A program made the position numbers and the translations under genes. Below are positions 57,963-64,000 of a DNA stretch of 64,000 bases, piece by piece; positions within the stretch are counted from its first letter, which is position 1, and each line of letters starts with the position of its first letter. This stretch comes from an uncultured Campylobacter sp. Its GTDB lineage: Bacteria; Campylobacterota; Campylobacteria; Campylobacterales; Campylobacteraceae. Under the pieces are notes generated by a model. The model saw nothing but the letters and a program-made list of their open reading frames with translations. It searched no databases and had not been told where the DNA came from. Where the stretch lies: NCBI GenBank assembly GCA_945873855.1, contig CAMCEN010000001.1, positions 120,415 through 184,414 of the forward strand. The letters run 5' to 3'.

Positions 57963-59537
57963 ATGAAGCAAAAAGTAATAGCCACTTATGAGAGCACGCC
58001 ATATACTAGCAGGGCTTTTAAGGCTAGTTCGCCGCTGCGCTTAGAGGCTATTAGTGCGCTTTTTGGCTTTAAAAGTAAGGAGCTAGGGAGTTGTAGAGTT
58101 TTAGAGCTAGGTTGTAGCTTTGGAGCAAATATCATCTATGCTGCATTAAATGCGCCTAGTGCGGAGTTTGTAGGCATTGACATCAGTCCAGTCCACATCC
58201 AAAAAGCCCAAAAAATCGCCAAGGATATAGGCGCAAAAAATCTAGAATTCCTTGAGGCTGATATTTGTGAAATCATAGCTGATGAAAAAGCATTAAAAAG
58301 TCTAGGAGAGTTTGATTATATCATCGCTCATGGGCTTTATAGCTGGGTAGATGATAGAGTAAAGGACGCTCTTTTTACGCTTATTAGCAAAACTCTTAGT
58401 CAAAATGGCTTAGCCTATGTTAGTTTTAATGCCTATCCAGGCTGGAAACAGCGCGATATCTTGCGTGATCTCATGCTTTTTAGCACTTCGCATTTAGAGC
58501 GTGATGATGAGAGACTAAGTCGCGCAAAAAGCGTCCTAAAAGCGCTTTTAGGCTACGCAAACAGCTTTGATGAAAATAGCGAGCAAAGAGCAGTTTTTAG
58601 CAAGGCTTTTTTAGAGCATGCAAAAGACATCTGCGAGCTTTATGATGATTTTTACCTTATGCACGAGCATTTTGAGCTCTCAAACGACCCAAAATATTTA
58701 AGCCAGTTTGTCACCCACGCTAGCAAGTTTGATCTTGCTTATTTGCTTGATAGCTCGCTCTCGGCTAGTTTTTTTGACGCAATGAATAAAATCTTACTTC
58801 GCCCTAGCTTAACTGAGCGGATAAAAGCTGAGCAATACAGCGATTTTCTTAGCATGCGCTGTTTTAGAGCTGCTATTTTATCGCACTCAAAGCTAGCAAA
58901 AGAACATGAGAGCGCACTGCTTGGCAGATTAGAGAGCTTAGAGCTTAAAAGCGTTTATTACAGAGGGGATTTTGATATAGCTCATCATGAAATAACAGCC
59001 AAAAACGGCAGCGTAGTGCTAAATACTAGCGCAAAAGCCCTAGCACAGGCTCTAAATAATTTTTATCCAAGCTTTGCTAGTATTAGCGAGCTAGCAGACG
59101 CTATAAACACTGAGCCTAAAAGTATTTGCGCTTTATTGCTCCAGCTTGTTTTTATAGGTGCTGTTGAGATCAGCGCAAAAAAACTAGAATTCCCAGCTTA
59201 TGAAAAGGGCAAAACTAGGCTAAAAGAGAGTTTAAGGGGATATTTAGAGTATTTTGCCACTACTTCTAAGCCAAAAATCAGCCTTGCTGGCTACATGGGC
59301 GAGATTTTAAGCCTTGAGCCTTATGAGGCGCATTTAGCCTTGCTTTTTGATGGTAAGCGTGATATAAAGGGGCTTTGTGATGATTTTATAAGCTATTTAG
59401 AGAAAAATAATATAGACTTAAAAGACGAGCAAACAGGACTTTTTGGGCTTAGAAAAGACTATGATTTTATGCTAAATTACACAAAACAAATCGCCAAAAC
59501 CCTACAAAACTCCGGCTTTTTTGAAAAAATTGAGTAG
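57963..59537 (+). CDS. Methyltransferase with methyltransferase-regulatory domain
   Basis: A 524-residue two-domain protein. Residues 35-200 form a class I SAM methyltransferase: CRVLELGCSFGANIIYAALNAPSAEFVGIDISPVHIQKAQ. Residues about 215-300 match the MethyTransf_Reg domain that often follows such enzymes, and the C-terminal third is helical with a PqqD-like look (LALLFDGKRDIKGLCDDFISYLEK). Substrate unknown. -10 TAAAAT (57917) and an AAAAGG ribosome binding site are visible. Two repeat copies are read in frame as NLEFLEAD and KLEFPAYE. Confidence 0.85.
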   Translation: MKQKVIATYESTPYTSRAFKASSPLRLEAISALFGFKSKELGSCRVLELGCSFGANIIYAALNAPSAEFVGIDISPVHIQKAQKIAKDIGAKNLEFLEADICEIIADEKALKSLGEFDYIIAHGLYSWVDDRVKDALFTLISKTLSQNGLAYVSFNAYPGWKQRDILRDLMLFSTSHLERDDERLSRAKSVLKALLGYANSFDENSEQRAVFSKAFLEHAKDICELYDDFYLMHEHFELSNDPKYLSQFVTHASKFDLAYLLDSSLSASFFDAMNKILLRPSLTERIKAEQYSDFLSMRCFRAAILSHSKLAKEHESALLGRLESLELKSVYYRGDFDIAHHEITAKNGSVVLNTSAKALAQALNNFYPSFASISELADAINTEPKSICALLLQLVFIGAVEISAKKLEFPAYEKGKTRLKESLRGYLEYFATTSKPKISLAGYMGEILSLEPYEAHLALLFDGKRDIKGLCDDFISYLEKNNIDLKDEQTGLFGLRKDYDFMLNYTKQIAKTLQNSGFFEKIE

Positions 59538-59556
59538 AAATTTTATAATCTTTTAG

Positions 59557-59796
59557 CTACTTTAGTGCTCTTAGTTCTTTTCTTAGTCTTAAAATCTTTT
59601 TTTGTATTACAAATATTACAAAAACTAGCGCAAATATACCCACAATGCCTACAATTCCAACGCTAAGGCTAGTTTTGATAATATCACAAAACACACTAAA
59701 AGTAAAACCAATAAGTGCAATCAAAGCTGTAAGCAAAGCTTGTAAATACGAGTTTAGATTTAAAAGATTTTCTTTAATATCTTCTTTTTTACTCAT
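59557..59796 (-). CDS. Small membrane protein, downstream partner of a 33-residue peptide
   Basis: A 79-residue protein with two hydrophobic helices (LQALLTALIALIGFTFSVFC; VGIVGIVGIFALVFVIFVI), ending in basic KKILRLRKELRALK. No family recognised. The ATG overlaps the end of the 33-residue gene upstream, so the pair is translationally coupled. The two helices are separated by DIIKTSLS. It is convergent with the methyltransferase gene. Confidence 0.6.
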   Translation of the reverse strand: MSKKEDIKENLLNLNSYLQALLTALIALIGFTFSVFCDIIKTSLSVGIVGIVGIFALVFVIFVIQKKILRLRKELRALK

Positions 59797-59890
59797 TTGC
59801 TATTCTTTTATCATCAGTTAAAAAGATAGAAAAATACGCCAAAACAGCAATACCGCCAAGTAAAATCAAAGAGCCTAAAAATATATTCAT
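59789..59890 (-). CDS. Tiny single-TM peptide (33 aa)
   Basis: MNIFLGSLILLGGIAVLAYFSIFLTDDKRIANE from ATG 59890 behind GAGGTGATTTA, an unusually good ribosome binding site. One TM helix and a charged C-terminus. It overlaps the start of the 79-residue protein by 8 bp. Function unknown; compare the 65/36-residue pair at 63565-63862. Confidence 0.55.
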   Translation of the reverse strand: MNIFLGSLILLGGIAVLAYFSIFLTDDKRIANE

Positions 59891-59939
59891 TAAATCACCT
59901 CTAAATAATAAAAAGTTATTTTAGCAAAGAAAAAAAAAT

Positions 59940-60250
59940 TAAACAATTAAAATAAACTTAAAAATCTAGGGAATTCTAGTTTATGGAATTCCGTCATTGC
60001 GGAAATTCCGTCATTGCGAGCAAAGCGAAGCAATCTCATTTAAAATTCCGTCTAGAATTCCATCTAAAATTCCGTCTAAAATTCCGTCATTGCGAGGCTT
60101 TGAAAAAGCCGAAGCAATCTCAGAAGCAATCTCATTATTAAGCCTTAAACGAGATTGCTCCCTCTGCTTTGCTCCCTCGCAATGACAGAATTCCCACAAT
60201 GACGAATTCTAGGGAATTCTAGAATTCCCTAGAATAAATTCCAGAATTCC
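59940..60250. repeat. Repeat block with multiple GTCATTGCG elements
   Basis: The gap 59891-60366 holds no further gene. Between 59969 and 60250 there are four or more GTCATTGCG...GCAATCTC elements, in both orientations (59992-60037, 60086-60121, 60149-60186). They alternate with GAATTCCATCTAAAATTCCGTC units of 22 bp and palindromes. The nested hairpins suggest stepwise insertion of one element beside another. Confidence 0.7.
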
Positions 60251-60328
60251 CTAGCAAAAATACTTCAATAAAAAAATACTTTAACAAAACTTTAATAAAT
60301 TTTAAGCAAAGTTTATTAATTAGAATAG

Positions 60329-60360
60329 TATAATGCGGATACATTTAACATTTAAAGGAG
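60329..60360 (+). promoter_or_regulatory. Promoter and ribosome binding site of the pseudopilin gene
   Basis: TATAAT at 60329-60334 (in AATAGTATAATGCGG), with A/T-rich upstream sequence, and TTTAAAGGAG at 60351-60360 before the ATG at 60367. Confidence 0.7.
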
Positions 60361-60366
60361 TTAGCC

Positions 60367-60936
60367 ATGAAAAAGGGCTTTACAATGATAGAGCTGATCT
60401 TCGTGATCGTTATATTAGGAATTCTAGCTAGCGTAGCCATCCCTCGCCTAGCTGCTACAAGAACTGACGCCGAAGTCGCAACTACTGTTAGCAACATACG
60501 CACACTAATAAGTGATCTTAGTAGTTACTATGCAGTAAAAGGTGAATTTGGTAACGCAAAATGGGGAGATGTCACAAATGTGCCTATACGTCTTGAAAAG
60601 AAAAAATCTGCGCAAAACACTATAATTGTTCGTAATGATCCTAACACACAAGGTGCAGTTTACTTACCAGTTGATGATATAGACTGTATAGTGTTTCGGG
60701 TAAAGGATAGAGTTGGCACTGAACCAGCTCACATTCAAATTGCCAAAGTACGCGCAAATAAGGACAAAGGTACTTGCAAAGAAGTTCTAGATGCAGAACC
60801 TATAAAAGCTTTTCTTGCTTTACAAGTACCGAATATTACTATTATTGAAAGAGAAGGTGCTGGCGTAATAACTTTCGGCTCAAGCATAAGCATTTATCCA
60901 GAAGCAACAACAACACCACCAACAACAACACCATAA
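60367..60936 (+). CDS. Type II secretion/transformation pseudopilin
   Basis: A 189-residue prepilin-like protein: MKKGFTMIELIFVIVILGILASVAIPRLAATRTDAEVA has the prepilin peptidase site G/FTMIE and a hydrophobic helix. The globular domain includes two Cys (DDIDCI, KGTCKEV) likely disulfide-bonded. The tail EATTTPPTTTP is Thr/Pro-rich, perhaps glycosylated. In Campylobacter such pseudopilins (Cts system) serve DNA uptake. The codons for LGILAS contain a GGAATTCTAG half-repeat, here coinciding with a conserved motif. Confidence 0.85.
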   Translation: MKKGFTMIELIFVIVILGILASVAIPRLAATRTDAEVATTVSNIRTLISDLSSYYAVKGEFGNAKWGDVTNVPIRLEKKKSAQNTIIVRNDPNTQGAVYLPVDDIDCIVFRVKDRVGTEPAHIQIAKVRANKDKGTCKEVLDAEPIKAFLALQVPNITIIEREGAGVITFGSSISIYPEATTTPPTTTP

Positions 60937-60988
60937 GCTAAAATATTTAGCTTAAGTAGCTAGGGAATTCTAGAATTCCTAGCTACTT
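60934..60988 (+). terminator. Double hairpin after the pseudopilin gene
   Basis: TAAGCTAAA-ATA-TTTAGCTTA starts at the stop codon. Immediately after it AAGTAGCTAGGGAATTC...GAATTCCTAGCTACTT, a palindrome copy extended by AAGTAGCTAG arms, forms a nearly perfect 17-bp stem. No U-run follows, so it may be a weak terminator or a stabilising 3' end. Confidence 0.55.
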
Positions 60989-61574
60989 ATGTCATTGTCC
61001 AGCTTAACTGCTCTGTGTCATTGTCCGGCTTAACCGCTCTGTGTCATTGTCCGGCTTGACCGGACAATCTCAAACCTTTTGTCATCCCCCAACTTGCGTT
61101 TTCTGTCATCCCCCGACTTGACCCTATGATCTCATCACAAAGAATTTAGAATTCCGTCATTGCGAAAATTCCGTCATTGCGAGGGAGAATTCTAGATTTT
61201 AGCGGGGTTTTAGGGGCGGCAGCCCCTAAGGGTTTAGGGCGTAGCCCTTATAAAATTTGCGAGCTGGGCTAGATTTATCTAGCCCAAAAGCGAGCTAAAA
61301 AAGAATTCTAGAATTCCTAAGGCAAAATCTAGAATTCCTAATAAAATTTACTAGGAATTCTAGAATTCCAAAAAGACACCCCCTAACCCCCAGAAAATCT
61401 AGAATTCCTAAGACTAAATCTAGAATTCCTAGAGATTGCTTCGCTTCGCTCGCAATGACGAGAGCTCTAGAATTCCTAGAGATTGCTTCGCTTCGCTCGC
61501 AATGACGAGAGCTCTAGAATTCCCTATAAAGATCCCCCAAAGGGGCTGGGGGATGACAGGGAATTCTAGAATTC
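60989..61574. repeat. ~590-bp gene-free repeat block
   Basis: No gene. Three direct copies of a GTCATTGTCC(A/G)GCTT(A/G)AC(T/C)... unit (60991-61072) are followed by two GTCATCCCCC elements (61081-61135), a GTCATTGCG pair (61156-61188), the second ~110-bp element (61182-61296), palindromes with a G-run element (61370-61392, CACCCCCTAACCCCC), two GAGATTGCTTCGCTTCGC...AATGACG elements each followed by AGAGCTCTAGAATTCC (61430-61516), and a GATCCCCC...GGGGGATGAC element (61530-61558). Confidence 0.75.
61182..61296 (+). repeat. ~110-bp dispersed element, copy 2
   Basis: Matches the reverse complement of 45836-45945. It starts at GAGGGAGAATTCTAGATTTTAGC, has GGGGCGGCAGCCCC and AAGGGTTTAGGGCGTAGCCCTT hairpins and ends GGGCTAGATTTATCTAGCCC. 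The copy is more complete than copy 1. Confidence 0.75.
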
Positions 61575-62840
61575 CTAGCATAGTCTCTCGCTGTGTTCGC
61601 TGATATCAAGCCCTATTCGCTCATCTGTGCTACTAGCTCTAAGAGTAAAGAGCTTATCTACCACAAAAAACAGCACCCAGCTTAGCACGCCACTATAAAC
61701 GATGGTTACTAGCACACCAATAACCTGCGCCTCAAGGCTAGCCTCTACGCCCTCTTTGGCAAAAAACGCCACCAAAACACCGCTAATCGCGCCACCTATA
61801 GCGTGAATTCCAAAGGCATCAAGGCTGTCATCTAGGCGCAATTTTGGCTTTAAAATCGCCACAAAATAAAAGCAACAAACGCAGGTAATGCAGGCTAAAA
61901 ACATCGCTGAGAGCGTGCTTACATAGCCTGCTGCTGGCGTGATAGCAACCAGCCCACAAAGTGCCCCAGAACAAAAGCCAAGAGCTGAGGGCTTTTGAGA
62001 AAAAATGCGCTCACAAACTAGCCAAGTTATAGCCCCACTAGCTGCGCTTGCGTGCGTTACTAGCAGTACCATACCAGCCTGGGCATTTGCGCCGAGGGCT
62101 GAGCCAGCATTAAAGCCTATCCAACCCACCCAAAGTAGCGATATACCAAGCATTGTTAGCACTAGATTATGCGGCGGCATGGCTTCTTTTTTATATCCCA
62201 CACGAGCACCTAGCACCAGAGAGCCAACGAGCCCTGCGATACCTGCGTTTATGTGTACCACAGTGCCGCCAGCGTAGTCTAGCACGCCATCATTAGCCAA
62301 AAATCCCACTGGCGACCACACCCAGTGCGCAGTAGGCGCATACACGACCACCAGCCACAGCGCGATAAAAAGCATAAAAGGCACAAAACGCACACGCTCA
62401 ACGACTGAGCCAGTAATAATAGCGCAAGATATCATCGCAAAAGTCATTTGAAACATTATATACACGCTCTCAGGGATATTTGGCGCAGCGGGGGAGCTCA
62501 TATCAACAGCCAAAGAGCTAAGAAAAGCCTTGCTAAAATCGCCAAAAAACGCACTCTCCCCACCAAAAGCTATGCTATATCCACAAGCTATCCAAAGCAC
62601 GCTAGCAACGCTAATTGCGCCAAAGTTTAGCATAATGACTGAGAGAATATTTTTCTTTCTAGTCATGCCAGCGTAAAATAGCGCAATGCCTGGCAAGCTC
62701 ATCATCAAAACAAAAGCAGAACTTACCATCATCCACGCAGTATCAGCTGGGATGATGCTAGTTTGCGCTGGGCTTTGGTCTGCGCTTTGGTTTGCCAAAC
62801 ACTGCGCGAATGTTAAAAGTAAAATTACAAAAAGCTTCAT
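61575..62840 (-). CDS. amtB: Ammonium transporter AmtB
   Basis: A 421-residue transporter with a signal peptide (MKLFVILLLTFAQCLANQ) and 11 TM helices. DTAWMMVSSAFVLMMSLPGIALFYAG, GGTVVHINAGIAGLVGSLVLG (conserved His) and DAFGIHAIGGAISGVLVAFFA (second His) line the pore. Its C-tail binds P-II, whose gene lies just upstream on the same strand. Confidence 0.95.
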   Translation of the reverse strand: MKLFVILLLTFAQCLANQSADQSPAQTSIIPADTAWMMVSSAFVLMMSLPGIALFYAGMTRKKNILSVIMLNFGAISVASVLWIACGYSIAFGGESAFFGDFSKAFLSSLAVDMSSPAAPNIPESVYIMFQMTFAMISCAIITGSVVERVRFVPFMLFIALWLVVVYAPTAHWVWSPVGFLANDGVLDYAGGTVVHINAGIAGLVGSLVLGARVGYKKEAMPPHNLVLTMLGISLLWVGWIGFNAGSALGANAQAGMVLLVTHASAASGAITWLVCERIFSQKPSALGFCSGALCGLVAITPAAGYVSTLSAMFLACITCVCCFYFVAILKPKLRLDDSLDAFGIHAIGGAISGVLVAFFAKEGVEASLEAQVIGVLVTIVYSGVLSWVLFFVVDKLFTLRASSTDERIGLDISEHSERLC

Positions 62841-62924
62841 TTTTTATCCTTAAAGTTTTATTAAATATATTTTTTATTTTGTCTAAAATTAGAAAGTGTA
62901 AAACTAGACAAAATAGCAATTCTA

Positions 62925-63044
62925 GCATCGCGCCTCAGATGTGGCGAAAGCAAGTGAGTACGAATGAGGCGCACTGAGCGTGCGCCGCAGTGAAGCACGA
63001 GCGAGCTTTCGTCGCAGATGAGCTGCGAGGCGAATTGCTACAGG
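62925..63044. repeat. GC-rich imperfect palindrome between P-II and amtB genes
   Basis: Between the two genes, about 62930-63040 holds GC-rich sequence unlike its surroundings: ATCGCGCCTCAGATGTGGCGAAAGC...GCTTTCGTCGCAGATGAGCTGCGAGGCGAATTGC, an imperfect inverted repeat. Its AGCTGCGAGGCGAATTGC end resembles 980-997 and the complement at 23945-23985. May be an internal terminator/attenuator or a degenerate mobile hairpin element. Confidence 0.5.
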
Positions 63045-63383
63045 CTAGATAGCATCATCGCCACTTTCACCCGTGCGAATGCGTATCACTTGTTCTAGAT
63101 TTCTTACAAAAATCTTACCATCGCCTATGCCGCCGGTTTTTGCGCCTTTGATTATCGCCTCAATCGTTCGTTCATATTCAGCGTCACTGCAGGCGATTTC
63201 TACTTTTATTTTAGGGATATACTCTACTAATACCTGAACGCCACGGTAGTTTTCAGCATGTCCTTTTGTATTGCCAAAGCCTTGAACTTCGCTTATGGTG
63301 ATGCCCTTTATGCCTATATTCTCTAGCTCACTGCGAACATCTTCTAGCTTGTATGGCCGTATAATCGCTGTTATAAGCTTCAT
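63045..63383 (-). CDS. glnK: Nitrogen regulatory protein P-II
   Basis: ATG 63383 with GGAG five bases upstream gives 112 residues. MKLITAIIRPYKLEDVRSEL, VQGFGNTKGHAENYRGVQVLVEYIPK (T-loop) and GKIFVRNLEQVIRIRTGESG are P-II signatures. The T-loop residue aligned with the uridylylated Tyr51 of E. coli is Val (YRGVQV), so control by uridylylation is unlikely; ligand binding (ATP/ADP, 2-oxoglutarate) should remain. It gates AmtB, encoded next to it. Confidence 0.92.
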   Translation of the reverse strand: MKLITAIIRPYKLEDVRSELENIGIKGITISEVQGFGNTKGHAENYRGVQVLVEYIPKIKVEIACSDAEYERTIEAIIKGAKTGGIGDGKIFVRNLEQVIRIRTGESGDDAI

Positions 63384-63564
63384 TTTCACTCCTTAATTTA
63401 AATTTTTAGAATTATAAGAAAATAATTCTAAAAATATTCTTAAATAAATATTTTTTCTAAGAGTTTTAAAAATTAACTAAAAAATATATTTTGTAAAAAT
63501 TAAATTTTAAATATTTTCTAAAAAATCATATAATTACGCTATAATTCTGCCAAAAAGGCAAAAA

Positions 63565-63762
63565 ATGAAAGAGTGGCAAAAGCTGCTTTTTAATGCTATT
63601 TTTAATATAGCTGCTGCGCTCATAGTCGGTGGCTTTTTGAAGTTAATGCTAGATTTTAAAAGCATTATTGCATCTGTGGTGGTCGTGATAATGGGTATTT
63701 ATTTGATGCTTTTTATCACATTTTTAGCTATGAAAATAGAAAGGGAACAAAATGGACGCTAG
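63565..63762 (+). CDS. Small membrane protein (65 aa), first of a pair
   Basis: A 65-residue protein with two hydrophobic helices (LLFNAIFNIAAALIVGGFL; IIASVVVVIMGIYLMLFITFLAM) and a charged tail KIEREQNGR. No family recognised. It overlaps the following 36-residue frame by 11 bp. AAAAGGCAAAAA precedes the ATG. Confidence 0.6.
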   Translation: MKEWQKLLFNAIFNIAAALIVGGFLKLMLDFKSIIASVVVVIMGIYLMLFITFLAMKIEREQNGR

Positions 63763-63862
63763 TGCTTATGCTGCGATAATTATTGCTATTGCTATGTCTA
63801 TAATAGCTTATGGAGCGTATATAATCGGCAAGAAAAATGATAAAAAAGTATTTAGTGCCTAA
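63752..63862 (+). CDS. Tiny single-TM peptide (36 aa), second of a pair
   Basis: MDASAYAAIIIAIAMSIIAYGAYIIGKKNDKKVFSA, one TM helix followed by a Lys-rich cytoplasmic end. It starts inside the 65-residue gene (AAGGGAACAAAATG), so it is translationally coupled. Resembles in design, not clearly in sequence, the pair at 59557-59890. Confidence 0.55.
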   Translation: MDASAYAAIIIAIAMSIIAYGAYIIGKKNDKKVFSA

Positions 63863-63879
63863 GAATACTTCAAGCTTGA

Positions 63880-64000
63880 GCTTGCTTGGGAATTCTAGAT
63901 TAAGAAATTCTAGATTAGAATTCTAGATTAAGAATTCTAGATTAAGAATTCTAGATTAAGGAATTCTAGATTAAAGAATTCTAGATTAAAGAATTCTAGA
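63880..64000. repeat. Tandem half-palindrome array at window end
   Basis: Seven or more direct copies of GAATTCTAGATTAA(A/G), period 14-17 bp, run to the window edge. Each has one GAATTC and one TCTAGA but not the second GAATTC. Confidence 0.85.

Noticed and set aside
59997..60199. Short frames on both strands in the repeat block (RIPSKIPSKIPS)
   Set aside because: Products of repeated GAATTCCATC/GTCATTG units, without start signals; not genes.
60417..60432. Palindrome copy in the pseudopilin N-terminus as an insertion
   Set aside because: GGAATTCTAG here encodes the conserved pilin motif LGILAS, so coincidence with normal codons is more likely than insertion.
780..64000. CRISPR array as explanation of the short regular repeats
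   Set aside because: Spacers are not unique or of constant length, the repeat is a 16-bp palindrome spread through all gaps and into genes, and no cas gene is present.
780..64000. Restriction-site selection (EcoRI/XbaI type) as sole cause of the palindrome
   Set aside because: Restriction usually depletes, not amplifies, its site, and tandem growth plus in-frame insertion needs a copying mechanism; methylated uptake or mobility fits better, though a cognate methylase remains part of the preferred model.

Overview
The window comes from a low-GC, host-associated member of the Campylobacterota, most probably Campylobacter or a close relative; I cannot name the species. Several neighbourhoods point there: htrA divergent from cbpA-hspR; the run mfd - bactofilin - M23 peptidase - folC - lptE-like; a flgB-flgC-fliE operon behind a Campylobacter-type sigma-54 promoter; a Ptm/Leg-type legionaminic acid cluster ending in a Maf (DUF115) protein; and two long poly-C/poly-G tracts of the kind that drive phase variation.

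Layout. 1-7.6 kb: a partial 2OG-Fe(II) oxygenase, a sulfur assimilation unit (metY, Rrf2 regulator, cysK; cysE further on), a phase-variable radical SAM gene with a CatB-like acetyltransferase, and an orphan OmpR-type response regulator. 8-22 kb: argJ, an RCK potassium channel, rpmB, thiD, a split methionine transporter operon (metN ... metI), a metallo-beta-lactamase/cytochrome c fusion, a PD-(D/E)XK nuclease, valS, hspR, cbpA and htrA. 22-25 kb: fliE, flgC, flgB and azlDC. 25-42 kb: a flagellin/surface glycan cluster with LicD-like, GNAT, AMP-ligase, SDR and ACP genes, then ptmA, legF, ptmF, ptmE, legG, legI, an asparagine-synthase-like gene, two NeuD-type acyltransferases, legB, maf, and divergent APS-kinase-like and methyltransferase genes. 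42-57.9 kb: pycB, SCO1, a BOF protein, a MagIII-type glycosylase, an AAA ATPase, a SprA-type metalloprotease, mfd, bactofilin, M23, folC, a diguanylate cyclase, lptE-like and murC. 58-64 kb: a methyltransferase with regulatory domain, two pairs of tiny membrane proteins, a pseudopilin, amtB and a P-II gene.

The outstanding feature is non-genic. The 16-bp perfect palindrome GGAATTCTAGAATTCC and graded variants occur in nearly every intergenic gap, often many times, and also inside reading frames, where they are read as NSRIP, ILEF or NLEF. Each full copy holds two GAATTC sites, and common variants keep both cores in RAATTY form. RAATTY is the motif whose methylation licenses DNA for transformation in C. 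jejuni. I propose that the repeat is an amplified, methylation-dependent DNA uptake or self-recognition signal that also spread into genes. Other dispersed families share the gaps: GTCATTGCGAG...GCAATCTC elements, GTCATCCCC...GGGGATCTC elements, a paired G-run element, and a ~110-bp element. No tRNA, rRNA, CRISPR array, prophage or intact insertion sequence was recognised.
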